DNA of 64,000 bases from an uncultured Gammaproteobacteria bacterium. Lineage in GTDB: Bacteria > Pseudomonadota > Gammaproteobacteria > Pseudomonadales > Pseudohongiellaceae. A program made the translations under genes and the position numbers. The stretch is taken from the NCBI GenBank assembly GCA_913060975.1, contig CAJXVC010000004.1:1-64000 (forward strand), read 5' to 3'. Positions 34,557 through 42,931 of this stretch are shown one piece after another. Numbering within the stretch: the first letter of the stretch is position 1; every line of letters begins with the position of its first letter. The notes under the pieces were generated by a model that was not told the origin of the DNA, did no database searches, and saw nothing but the letters and a program-made list of their open reading frames with translations.

Positions 34557-34931
34557 GACTGAACCTTTGTTATTGGAATGGTGGGGCCACTTTGAGCGCT
34601 GTGTTCGTCAACGCTTTCCCTGCACTTTCTCAAAAATGTTAAATGTTTTCAATGTATATGATAAAAATATTGAAAATCAGCAGGTTAGAATTTTGCCGGC
34701 TGATCTTGAGGGAGGCGCAGCTACGGATGAGGCTGGCGGCATACGGGTCAAGTTACGATGCGGCTGAGCCTTTGCCAGGATGTTGGTGCAGAGGGCGCGC
34801 AATATGGGGCTTGGCGGGTGGATGTTGCAACAGAAGAGAGCGGACCTGTGCTCTTATGGGCTGTTTATGATTCTCTCTATGACTCTCTCAAAGGTTCTCT
34901 GCTATGCCCTTATGTGTCGGGCGCAATTTTT
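34557..34931. other. Intergenic region upstream of the NHL gene
   Basis: Contains the inverted repeat TTTTCAAT...ATTGAAAA (34646-34653 and 34669-34676), an AT-rich dyad about 90 bases upstream of the NHL start, possibly an operator. Plus-strand open frames here run into the antisense of the next genes and look spurious. Confidence 0.45.
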
Positions 34932-35165
34932 TCAGCTGTCGCCGATATATTGAAACCGTTCCAGAGTGGCGCCATCGCGCTCGATTGTTTCGAAGAACAT
35001 CTCCAGGGGGCGCACCCACAAGCCATGCTCGCCGTACAAGGCGCGATAAAGCACCATCGGTTCCTGTGTCTCGCTATGGTGTACAACATCAACCAATTCG
35101 TACAGATTGCCTTTGAAGTGGCGATACTTGCCGCGCTTGATAGCGTCCAAATCGTCAGTCATCAC
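34932..35165 (-). CDS. DUF1653 domain-containing protein
   Basis: A 77-residue cytosolic protein that is almost entirely a DUF1653 domain: GKYRHFKGNLYELVDVVHHS, then MVLYRALYGEHGLWVRPLEM and a short tail. The family is small and widespread, with unknown function. Its start overlaps the stop of the upstream metal-sensor-like gene by four bases, so it is the last gene of the sigma-factor operon, perhaps by chance. Confidence 0.9.
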   Translation of the reverse strand: MMTDDLDAIKRGKYRHFKGNLYELVDVVHHSETQEPMVLYRALYGEHGLWVRPLEMFFETIERDGATLERFQYIGDS

Positions 35166-35668
35166 AAATCGGGTCTTGGTGGTGGGCGATCGCTGTCAGG
35201 TCGAAAGCGCGGTTCGCGATCACGGCCATCTCTGGGGCCGCGGCGTTGCACGAACTCGCGAGCAGTCATACGTTCTTCGTCAGTCAATTGCGCAAGTATA
35301 TTGACTGTTTGTTGGTGGGACAAAGTCTGATAGCGGTCACTGGTACTGCGCAGATCGGCAAAGGCTTCAGCCAGAGCAGTGCTGTCATACTCGTCGGCAG
35401 CCATGAGTTGATTAACACGTCTCATGGCTCTGAACATATCCCGGCGCAAGGGGCTGATCTGCTCGCCGGTTTCGCGCAAGACAGGTGCCAGTTCGTCCCG
35501 GCGTGCATCGCTCAAGTCGCGTACTAGCCAGCCAACATTAGGTGGGAGCGGGCGTGCGTCTGGCATGTCTCTAAAGGAGAGCACCCGGTAGGTAATCCCG
35601 CCAACAAGAAACAGGTTGGCAGCTATGGAAACCAGCAAAGCCAGGATGAGCAGTTTGTGTTTGTTCAT
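35162..35668 (-). CDS. Periplasmic heavy-metal sensor / Spy-CpxP-like protein
   Basis: A 168-residue protein with one N-terminal membrane helix (LLILALLVSIAANLFLVGG) and a helical periplasmic domain of the metal-resistance (Metal_resist/ZraP-like) type: RRDELAPVLRETGEQISPLR, then MRRVNQLMAAD and LTDEERMTAREFVQRRG. The tail is rich in Arg, Asp and Pro. Such proteins buffer metals or act as chaperones and restrain the linked sigma system. It overlaps both neighbours by four bases, which indicates tight coupling with the anti-sigma gene. Confidence 0.85.
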   Translation of the reverse strand: MNKHKLLILALLVSIAANLFLVGGITYRVLSFRDMPDARPLPPNVGWLVRDLSDARRDELAPVLRETGEQISPLRRDMFRAMRRVNQLMAADEYDSTALAEAFADLRSTSDRYQTLSHQQTVNILAQLTDEERMTAREFVQRRGPRDGRDREPRFRPDSDRPPPRPDL

Positions 35669-36159
35669 GGCAATGTCGCCGCCTCGCTGGTATCGGTCAG
35701 GGATAACATGACCAACTCGTCATCCCAGGCTTGAAAGCCCTGATCGGCAACGTCCACGCCGAAAGTGAAATAATTGCTCATGACAATGCCGACCAGCATA
35801 GGCAAGCAGGCAGCCGATAGCGGACGCCACCACTGCATTGAGAACCCTTGCTCGGGAATAAGCCAGTCGACCAGTTGCTCAGCCCATGATTGCGATTTGG
35901 CTGGCAAGGGTTGCTGTAACACACGATTTTGCAAACCCGGGAAAACTGGTTGTGGCATCTGTTCCAGTAGTTGTTCAACAGACTCTTGCTGCGCCAGCAA
36001 TTGCCGGGCCTCACTGTCTGTTACCAGCAAGGCATTAGCCTGCGCAGCCAATACGGAAGGCCAGCTGCCCAGATCACTGCCATAAGTATCCAATGCTGTG
36101 GTGAATTCTTGCTTGTTCATAGTGTTATGACTGGCTGTGTGTGATTCATCGTTATTCAT
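35665..36159 (-). CDS. Probable anti-sigma factor with one membrane helix
   Basis: About 165 residues from ATG 36159, which overlaps the end of the sigma gene (GGGGAG lies ten bases upstream). The N-terminal cytosolic half (MNKQEFTTALDTYGSDLGSW) and a single membrane helix (PLSAACLPMLVGIVMSNYF, about 115-133) fit a transmembrane anti-sigma factor, although no zinc-binding HxxxCxxC is present. The inference rests mostly on position directly after an ECF sigma gene. The open frame extends upstream to 36222. Confidence 0.7.
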   Translation of the reverse strand: MNNDESHTASHNTMNKQEFTTALDTYGSDLGSWPSVLAAQANALLVTDSEARQLLAQQESVEQLLEQMPQPVFPGLQNRVLQQPLPAKSQSWAEQLVDWLIPEQGFSMQWWRPLSAACLPMLVGIVMSNYFTFGVDVADQGFQAWDDELVMLSLTDTSEAATLP

Positions 36160-36712
36160 TGTTTGCTGTCTCCCCAAGAGTACTACGAAGACTGCGTCTG
36201 GCGCGTGCCAGCTGGGACTCAAGTGCTTTCACTGATAAGCTCATAATATCAGCCGCTTCCTGATTGGAGAATCCGCTGAAATGGCAGAGCATGATAGCGC
36301 TGCGCTGTGCTTCTGGCAGACGGTGTAACTCGGCCAGTAATAGCTGCATACGTTTGTCGCCTGACGCCTGGTCAGTCGATTCCTGCGTGCTTGTACTACT
36401 GCCTTCTGAGTCTGCCTCATCATCGATCTCCGAATCGGTGGTCATACGTTTGTGTTTGCGGAGAAAATCGATACACAAATTGTGTGCGATACGATGTAGC
36501 CAGGTAGACAGCTTAGCCTTTTGGGGCTGCCACTGCGCCGCGTTCACCCACATCTTGAGAAACACTTCCTGGGCAATGTCTTCCGTATCGCTATGACTAC
36601 CCAGGATTCGGAACGCGTAATGGCTGATTGCTTTCAGGTGCTGGCTGACGAGAGTCTGGTATGCAGATTGGTCTCCTCGGCAAACAGCGGCCATCAATTC
36701 TTCATCAGTCAT
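36152..36712 (-). CDS. ECF-type RNA polymerase sigma factor
   Basis: A 186-residue sigma-70 family factor with regions 2 and 4 only. Region 2: AISHYAFRILGSHSDTEDIA with QEVFLKMW, then STWLHRIAHNLCIDFLRKHK. Region 4: LPEAQRSAIMLCHFSGFSNQ and EAADIMSLSVKALESQLARA. It directs polymerase to envelope or metal-stress promoters if it acts like its relatives. It is followed by an anti-sigma and Spy-like gene in overlapping order and preceded by an EF-hand gene, 30 bases away. Confidence 0.95.
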   Translation of the reverse strand: MTDEELMAAVCRGDQSAYQTLVSQHLKAISHYAFRILGSHSDTEDIAQEVFLKMWVNAAQWQPQKAKLSTWLHRIAHNLCIDFLRKHKRMTTDSEIDDEADSEGSSTSTQESTDQASGDKRMQLLLAELHRLPEAQRSAIMLCHFSGFSNQEAADIMSLSVKALESQLARARRSLRSTLGETANNE

Positions 36713-36742
36713 TACGCATTCGATTCAAGTTCGTGCCAAGGG

Positions 36743-37285
36743 TTATGCCCCGTCCGATTGTCCCGCGCTTTGCCCGCGAGGTCCACCCGGGCGACGGCCA
36801 CGATCACCGCCACCGATTCCGGGGCCATTGCGGCGCAACTGACGTAATTCCCGGCCGTTCAAGAGGCCATCGCCATTGCGGTCCAGCATCGTGAAAGTGC
36901 TTTCCTGAAACTCGTCAAGTGAGACAATGGCATCGCCGTTCAGATCCATGGCATTAAAGCGCTCGGTGAGCCGTTCGGTCATCTGCGCGCGCCGTTCAGC
37001 GCGCCGTGCTTCGACTTCCGCAGATTGGGTCGCGGTGTCCGCGTCTGGTGGACGTCGGTCGGGGCGAGCATTCAATAATTCATCGAGTGTTAAGACGCCA
37101 TTGGCGTCGTTGTCCATTCTGGCAAGCGGATCGCGATCGCCACTTTGGAACTCGGCGAAGCTGATGCTGCCATCGCCATCGGTGTCCAGTTGTGCGGCGG
37201 GTCCGCGACGCTCGGTATCGGCGGCCATAGCCAATGAAGTCATTCCAGTTGCTGCTAATACAAACATTAATTTCAGTTTTTGCAT
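36743..37285 (-). CDS. Exported EF-hand calcium-binding protein
   Basis: About 180 residues from ATG 37285. A signal peptide ends at SLAMA. Four EF-hand loops are visible: DTDGDGSISFAEF, DNDANGVLTLDEL, DLNGDAIVSLDEF and DRNGDGLLNGREL. The tail is Gly/Arg/Pro-rich. It probably binds calcium in the periplasm. It leads the sigma/anti-sigma/metal-sensor group, an arrangement seen in other Gammaproteobacteria, so it may be part of the same stress response. Confidence 0.9.
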   Translation of the reverse strand: MQKLKLMFVLAATGMTSLAMAADTERRGPAAQLDTDGDGSISFAEFQSGDRDPLARMDNDANGVLTLDELLNARPDRRPPDADTATQSAEVEARRAERRAQMTERLTERFNAMDLNGDAIVSLDEFQESTFTMLDRNGDGLLNGRELRQLRRNGPGIGGGDRGRRPGGPRGQSAGQSDGA

Positions 37286-37497
37286 GTCACTCTCCTGCGG
37301 ATGCAATTGTTTACATTGACTTCTACGCGTGAAGTGGCAATTCCCTTCGATGATCAGCTAATTTTGTTCATGGCGGTTTTATTCGGATCGTCTTGCGCAT
37401 TGGTGCTAGACCGCGCAGGTGCTGGTGCCGAGGTTGATTCGGAGCGCGTTCCGTGTACTCTAGACGAACAATAATAAAGCCAATAGAAGGTATGCCC

Positions 37498-38415
37498 ATG
37501 TTGCGAATAGTGCGGAAACTACCGCTCGCGGTAGTGATGACCCTCAGTCTAGGCAATAGCAATCTTTCCTCTGCCCAGGATTATGTGCTGGATCCCGATT
37601 GGCCCAAGCCTCTGCCCGACGGTATTGAGTGGGGGCAGGTGCCCAATGTCACTATCGATGAGGAGGGCTATATCTATGCCTTTCATCGCGCCGACCCACC
37701 TGTGCTCAAATTTGATCCTGAAGGTAATCTTGTGGATTCCTTCGGCTCCGAGTGGGTTGCCTTGCCACATGGCTTCAGGCTGACTCCCGACGGCAATATC
37801 TGGGCAACTGACTTCCACCGCCAGAACGGCCATACCATTACCAAGATTGATAGCAACGGTCGCATTCTGTTACGACTCGGTGCGCGCGGCTTCACTGGTG
37901 CGGGTCCGAATACCTTCAATGGTCCAGCCGATGTGGCGCAAGCACCTAATGGCGACTTCTTTGTTGCCGATGGGCACTGGAATAACCGCATTGTGAAATT
38001 TGATCCGCAAGGCCGTTATCTCATGGAGTGGGGGACGTCGGGCACTGGCCAGGGCCAGCTCGACGTACCACATACTATTGTGATCGATCGTCGTGGTCGC
38101 GTGCTCGTAGGCGACAGAGGTAACGAGCGCATCCAGATTTTCACGCAGGACGGGGAATACATCACTGAATGGGATCAGTTCGGTTGGCCGAGTGGCATGT
38201 TCATTGATACCAATGACATTCTTTATGTTGCTGATTACCAAAGTAAGCGAGGTGTGACTTATGGCAGCGCCGAAGACGGTACTGTGCTGGGTTTTATTGA
38301 AGGTTCGGAGCCGGAAGGCATCGTTGTCGATGCCGAGGGTAATGTCTATACCGGTGAAGTCACTGGTGGTGAGTCCGGTGACGGCATGATTATCCGCAAA
38401 TTTATTAAACAGTAA
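37498..38415 (+). CDS. Secreted NHL-repeat beta-propeller protein
   Basis: About 305 residues. The signal peptide ends at NLSSAQ. The mature protein begins YVLDPDWPKPLPDGIEWG, the DPxWPKPLP motif shared with the protein at 33363. Blades: VTIDEEGYIYAFHR, HGFRLTPDGNIWATD, ADVAQAPNGDFFVADGHWNN, HTIVIDRRGRVLVGD with RGNERIQIFTQDGE, and IVVDAEGNVYTGEV. ATG 37498 or ATG 37492 is the likely start (AGGT upstream); the frame extends to 37453. Close to the protein at 23955 in its blade sequences. Activity unknown. Confidence 0.88.
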   Translation: MLRIVRKLPLAVVMTLSLGNSNLSSAQDYVLDPDWPKPLPDGIEWGQVPNVTIDEEGYIYAFHRADPPVLKFDPEGNLVDSFGSEWVALPHGFRLTPDGNIWATDFHRQNGHTITKIDSNGRILLRLGARGFTGAGPNTFNGPADVAQAPNGDFFVADGHWNNRIVKFDPQGRYLMEWGTSGTGQGQLDVPHTIVIDRRGRVLVGDRGNERIQIFTQDGEYITEWDQFGWPSGMFIDTNDILYVADYQSKRGVTYGSAEDGTVLGFIEGSEPEGIVVDAEGNVYTGEVTGGESGDGMIIRKFIKQ

Positions 38416-38535
38416 TTGGCATGCGTTGTTGCTGACTATAGCGATAAATGGGTAACGACAGTATTTTTGGAAGTTAGCCCCTGAGGTTAAAGGCCAAACG
38501 ACGAATCAAGCAGTCTAAATTAGAAGATCAAAACT

Positions 38536-40467
38536 ATGAAACTAGCTGAGGAAAATCTGGGAGAACACCACCTCGATGAGAAAGAGGTGCAAGATGTTGT
38601 AGTGCGCTTTGCTGGCGACTCCGGCGACGGGATGCAATTGACCGGTGCTAACTTTACCGAAGCCACTGCCTTGTATGGCAATGACTTGTCGACGTTCCCG
38701 GACTTCCCTGCGGAAATTCGTGCGCCTGCGGGTGCAACCTTCGGAGTCTCCGCATTTCAAATATATTTTGGTAGCGAAGATGTCACCACCTCCGGTGACG
38801 CCCTTGATGTATTGGTGGCTATGAATCCTGCTGCACTGGCGACCAATCTGCACAACCTGGTCGATGGCGGTCTTATTATTGTCGACAGCGGCGCTTTTTC
38901 TGCTAAGAATCTGGCCAAAGCCAAGTACGCCGAGAACCCACTGGAAGATGGTTCGTTGGATGCCTATCGGGTTATGACAATCGATATTTCCAAACAAGTG
39001 CTGGAGGCTGTCGAACCTTACAATCTGGGCCACAAGGCGGCTCTGCGTTGCAAGAATATGTGGACGCTGGGTTTGGTGATGTGGCTGTTTGATCGCGATC
39101 GCAATCCCACGATTGCCAGTCTCGGTGCGAAATTCGCCAAGCAGCCTGAAATTGCCGAAGCCAATATCGCTGCGTTGAATGCAGGGCATGCCTATGGCGA
39201 AACCGCAGAATTACCGAGCGGCGTGCATGTGTATCGTGTGCCGAAAGCAAAAGTTGCACCCGGTACTTATCGAAATATAACAGGTACTACTGCATTGGCC
39301 TGGGGGTTGATTGCCGGTTCAGAGCTGGCCGAAGTTGATCTGCTTTTTGCCTCGTACCCAATTACTCCGGCCTCCAGTTTGTTGCACGAGTTGGCCAAGC
39401 GTAAAGACTTTCGCATCAATACGTTTCAGGCTGAAGATGAAATCGCTGCGGTGTGTGCCGCAATAGGCGCATCGTTCGCCGGGACGCTGGGGATAACCTC
39501 GAGTGCTGGTCCGGGCATTGCGCTGAAAGCGGAAGGCATTGCCTTGGCGGCCGCCACAGAGCTACCGTTGGTGATTGTTAATACGCAGCGCGGCGGGCCC
39601 TCTACAGGTTTGCCAACCAAGACCGAGCAGTCGGATTTGAACATGGCTATGTTTGGCCGTCATGGTGATACACCCATGCCAGTGATTGCCACGTCGACAC
39701 CGGGTGATTGTTTCGATGTCGCCATTGAGGCAGTGCGTCTGGCCACCCGTTACATGACGCCGGTGATGCTGTTGTCCGATGGTTATCTGGCCAATGCCGC
39801 AGAGCCCTGGCAAATACCCGATACCAGTCAGTTCGAAAAATTTCCGGTACAGCACCATCACGATGCTGGCACCTTCAAACCCTCACTGCGTGATAACAAG
39901 ACGCTGGCCCGGGTCTGGGCCAAGCCCGGCACGCCAGGCATGGAGCATCGCATCGGTGGTATCGAACGCAGTTTTGAAACCGGTGACATTTCCTATGATC
40001 CGGCCAATCACCAAATTATGACCGATCTGCGCCGCGACAAGGTCCAGGGCATCGCCGCAGATATTCCTGAGCAGGAAGTCTGTCTCGGCGAAACATCAGG
40101 TCGCTTGGCCGTCGTTGGCTGGGGTTCTACATTCGGCGCCATTCATCAGGCGGTGAAGCGGGCGCGAAAGGAAGGCGTGGCCGTTGCCCACATCCACATT
40201 CGCTATTTGTCTCCCTTTCCTGCCAACCTTGGCAAATTGCTGAGCCAGTTCGATAGCGTGTTGGTGCCAGAAATGAACACCGGGCAGTTAGTGCGCCTGC
40301 TGCGCGCTGACTTTCTGATCCCTGCTGAAGGATTGAACAAGGTAGCCGGCCAACCCTTCAAGATTGGTGAAATCCTGGCCGCTATTCATCAGCAAATTGC
40401 TGCCATGGATGCTGTGGAGGATGTGGAGGATGTGGAGAATAAGGAGGATAAGGAGAAAGTCTCATGA
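38536..40467 (+). CDS. korA: 2-oxoacid:ferredoxin oxidoreductase, fused gamma-alpha subunit
   Basis: A 643-residue subunit of the two-gene 2-oxoglutarate/2-oxoacid:acceptor oxidoreductase type. The gamma domain is N-terminal (about 20-205: VRFAGDSGDGMQLTGANF, FPAEIRAPAG). The alpha domain follows (ASYPITPASSLLHELA, EDEIAAVCAAIGASFAG, TSSAGPGIALKAEGI, VNTQRGGPSTGLPTKTEQSD). It forms, with korB, an enzyme that decarboxylates a 2-oxoacid to acyl-CoA and reduces ferredoxin. The C-terminus is an acidic repeat (AVEDVEDVENKEDKEK) encoded by short DNA repeats that also carry the korB ribosome site. The stop overlaps the korB start (ATGA). Confidence 0.94.
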   Translation: MKLAEENLGEHHLDEKEVQDVVVRFAGDSGDGMQLTGANFTEATALYGNDLSTFPDFPAEIRAPAGATFGVSAFQIYFGSEDVTTSGDALDVLVAMNPAALATNLHNLVDGGLIIVDSGAFSAKNLAKAKYAENPLEDGSLDAYRVMTIDISKQVLEAVEPYNLGHKAALRCKNMWTLGLVMWLFDRDRNPTIASLGAKFAKQPEIAEANIAALNAGHAYGETAELPSGVHVYRVPKAKVAPGTYRNITGTTALAWGLIAGSELAEVDLLFASYPITPASSLLHELAKRKDFRINTFQAEDEIAAVCAAIGASFAGTLGITSSAGPGIALKAEGIALAAATELPLVIVNTQRGGPSTGLPTKTEQSDLNMAMFGRHGDTPMPVIATSTPGDCFDVAIEAVRLATRYMTPVMLLSDGYLANAAEPWQIPDTSQFEKFPVQHHHDAGTFKPSLRDNKTLARVWAKPGTPGMEHRIGGIERSFETGDISYDPANHQIMTDLRRDKVQGIAADIPEQEVCLGETSGRLAVVGWGSTFGAIHQAVKRARKEGVAVAHIHIRYLSPFPANLGKLLSQFDSVLVPEMNTGQLVRLLRADFLIPAEGLNKVAGQPFKIGEILAAIHQQIAAMDAVEDVEDVENKEDKEKVS

Positions 40468-41471
40468 ACAAACCATTAGGAAAACTCACGCTCAAAGACT
40501 ATACCTCCGATCAGGAAGTGCGCTGGTGCCCCGGTTGTGGTGACTACGCGATTCTCAAGACCGTGCAGAAATTGATGCCGGAGTTGGACGTGCCGCGCGA
40601 AAACCTGGTGTTCGTGTCCGGCATCGGTTGCTCGTCGCGCTTTCCGTACTACATGAATACCTACGGTTTTCATACCATTCATGGTCGCGCGCCGGCCATT
40701 GCCACAGGCGTCAAACTGGCCAACCCGGAGCTGGATGTCTGGGTCATTACTGGCGACGGCGACGGCTTCAGTATCGGCGGCAACCATATGTTGCATGTGC
40801 TACGACGTAACGTGAACTTACAGATTTTGTTGTTCAATAATGAGATCTATGGCCTGACCAAAGGCCAGTATTCGCCAACCTCCCAACCTGGCACTCGTTC
40901 GCCTTCGTCTCCGGAAGGCTCGATCGATGCGCCGTTATCGCCCTGTGCGGTTGCGCTGGGTTCCGGTGCTACTTTTGTGTCCCGCTCCATCGATACTGAA
41001 GCAAAACATCTGACCGCTGTCATCAAGCGCGCTCATGAGCACCACGGCGCATCGTTCGTTGAGATACTGCAGAACTGCCCGATCTATAACGATGGCGTAT
41101 TCGAGCAAGTCAAAAACAAGAAGACAGCAGCAGATTTCCGCATTGAGTTGACGCACCGCCAGCCTATGATTTTTGGCAAGGAAGGCGAGAAAGGCATTCG
41201 CCTGAATCGCGAGACGCTCGAGCTCGAAGTGATTCAATCTGCCGGCAATGAAGATCAGTTATTGATTCATGATGAAACCAATAAAGTGCAAGCACAGCTG
41301 TTGGCCACCATGGGCGGTGAGCACTTTCCGGTTGCGGTCGGTGTCTTGTACCGGGAAGAGAAGGCGACGTTTGTTGACGAAGCCTATTCGCAATTACAAA
41401 AAGCCAGAGGCACGACCGGGTCGCTGGACAAACTGCTGCGTAGTGGCCACACGTGGAAAGTAAGTAATTAA
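40464..41471 (+). CDS. korB: 2-oxoacid:ferredoxin oxidoreductase, beta subunit
   Basis: A 335-residue thiamine-diphosphate subunit. WCPGCGDYAI (Cys22, Cys25) and GIGCSSRFPYY supply cysteines for a [4Fe-4S] cluster. GDGDGFSIGGNH, with NNEIYGLTKGQYSPTS, is the ThDP/Mg2+ motif. HGRAPAIATGVKLANP is typical of KorB. It is coupled to korA by a four-base overlap. The length fits the two-subunit enzymes found in some aerobes. The preferred 2-oxoacid cannot be decided here; the KorAB type most often uses 2-oxoglutarate. Confidence 0.95.
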   Translation: MNKPLGKLTLKDYTSDQEVRWCPGCGDYAILKTVQKLMPELDVPRENLVFVSGIGCSSRFPYYMNTYGFHTIHGRAPAIATGVKLANPELDVWVITGDGDGFSIGGNHMLHVLRRNVNLQILLFNNEIYGLTKGQYSPTSQPGTRSPSSPEGSIDAPLSPCAVALGSGATFVSRSIDTEAKHLTAVIKRAHEHHGASFVEILQNCPIYNDGVFEQVKNKKTAADFRIELTHRQPMIFGKEGEKGIRLNRETLELEVIQSAGNEDQLLIHDETNKVQAQLLATMGGEHFPVAVGVLYREEKATFVDEAYSQLQKARGTTGSLDKLLRSGHTWKVSN

Positions 41472-41524
41472 TATTTTCAGGTGATGTCAAACAACTGCAA
41501 TAACTCTGGCCTACACTTTGGCGC

Positions 41525-42700
41525 ATGAATGAGTTGTTCTACAAACGTCGCCAGTTTTTGCAAATGGGTATCGCCGGAGTTAGCTATTTTCTCAGCGGTG
41601 GCCTGGCCCATGCAGCACAGTCTGACAACGGCTTCCGTTCGCTAAGCGATATCGGGCCGCTCCAACCGCCAGATGAAAATGGCATTATGCTGCCTGCCGG
41701 CTTTCGTTCCCGTGTTGTGGCGCGATCCGGCCAGATGCCTACCAGCAACAGCGCTTTTCGTTGGCATGCTTCACCCGATGGTGGTGCGTGCTTTCCAACC
41801 TCGGAAGGCGGTTGGGTCTATGTGTCCAATAGCGAGGAATCCAGTCAGACTGGTGGCGTTGGTGCATTACGTTTTAATGCCAACGGCAGCATAGTTGACG
41901 CCTATTCGATCCTCGAGAACACATCGCGCAATTGTGCCGGTGGCGCAACACCCTGGGGCACATGGCTGTCCTGTGAGGAAATTGAGAGCGGCCAGGTGTT
42001 TGAGTGTGACCCTATGGGCAACACAGCGGCAGTTGTGCGTCCGGGCCTCGGCACTTTCAATCACGAAGCAGTGGCGGTGGATTTGCAGCACAACTGTGCT
42101 TATCTGACTGAAGACATGCGCGACGGTGGCTTGTACCGCTTTGTCTCTGCACGTGGCTTACCGGATTTGACGGAAGGCAGGTTGGAAATTGCCGCGGTCG
42201 TGTCGCGTGACGGTGTTGACTATATCGAGTGGCTGGAAATCAGTGATCCGCAGGGCAGTATCGTGGCAACCCGGCGTCAGGTGCCAGATTATTTCCCTTT
42301 TAATGGTGGTGAAGGTATTGCCATGCATGACAGCAAGGTCTATTTCACTACCAAGGGCGACAATCGGGTCTGGTGCTATGACACGCTGAGCCAGCGCATT
42401 GACGTAATCTACGATGCTGCCACGTCGAGTAATCCGATCCTGACCGGTGTGGACAACGTGGCGATTACACCCGGTGGCGATGTGCTGGTTGCTGAGGACG
42501 GCGGCAATATGCAAATTGTTGTGCTCACCACCGATTTCGAACCGGTTCCGTTGCTACAGATAATCGGTCAGGATGACTCTGAAATCTGCGGTCCTGCCTT
42601 TGATCCGACCTATCGTCGTCTCTACTTCAGTTCCCAAAACGGCATGACCGGACGTGGCGAAGATGGGATTACCTACGAGATTGCAGCGCTGGGTAGTTAA
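41525..42700 (+). CDS. DUF839 / PhoX-like phosphatase-family protein
   Basis: A 391-residue protein exported by the Tat route: YKRRQFLQMGIAG has the twin arginines at 8-9. DUF839 features follow: HASPDGGACFPTSEGGWVYV with SNSEE, CAGGATPWGTWLSCEEIESG, NHEAVAVDLQHNCAYLTEDM, and FNGGEGIAMHDSKVYFTTKG. PhoX enzymes are Ca2+/Fe-dependent alkaline phosphatases, but this shorter form may have another activity. It follows korB after 53 bases without an obvious terminator. Confidence 0.88.
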   Translation: MNELFYKRRQFLQMGIAGVSYFLSGGLAHAAQSDNGFRSLSDIGPLQPPDENGIMLPAGFRSRVVARSGQMPTSNSAFRWHASPDGGACFPTSEGGWVYVSNSEESSQTGGVGALRFNANGSIVDAYSILENTSRNCAGGATPWGTWLSCEEIESGQVFECDPMGNTAAVVRPGLGTFNHEAVAVDLQHNCAYLTEDMRDGGLYRFVSARGLPDLTEGRLEIAAVVSRDGVDYIEWLEISDPQGSIVATRRQVPDYFPFNGGEGIAMHDSKVYFTTKGDNRVWCYDTLSQRIDVIYDAATSSNPILTGVDNVAITPGGDVLVAEDGGNMQIVVLTTDFEPVPLLQIIGQDDSEICGPAFDPTYRRLYFSSQNGMTGRGEDGITYEIAALGS

Positions 42701-42931
42701 GCTGTTTGCAACCTACTGGCGTGTTTCTCCCCACGCCAATCCTTCTTGCGTTGTCCCGCACTTGGTAATTGTCTTCAGATTGCCTATGCTCACCCCAAAC
42801 GCCCATACTTTCCGCGCGCGGCAGTAGTGCGACAAATCGGCACCAGTGATCGAACTGTCCTGCAGACAATATTAATCGCTAGCGGAACGTAGAAGAGATT
42901 CTCTCAGAACAAGTCAAACACGAGGTTCATC

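Noticed and set aside
34498..35330. Plus-strand frames antisense to DUF1653 and the metal-sensor gene
   Set aside because: They oppose genes with clear domains and overlapping operon structure.
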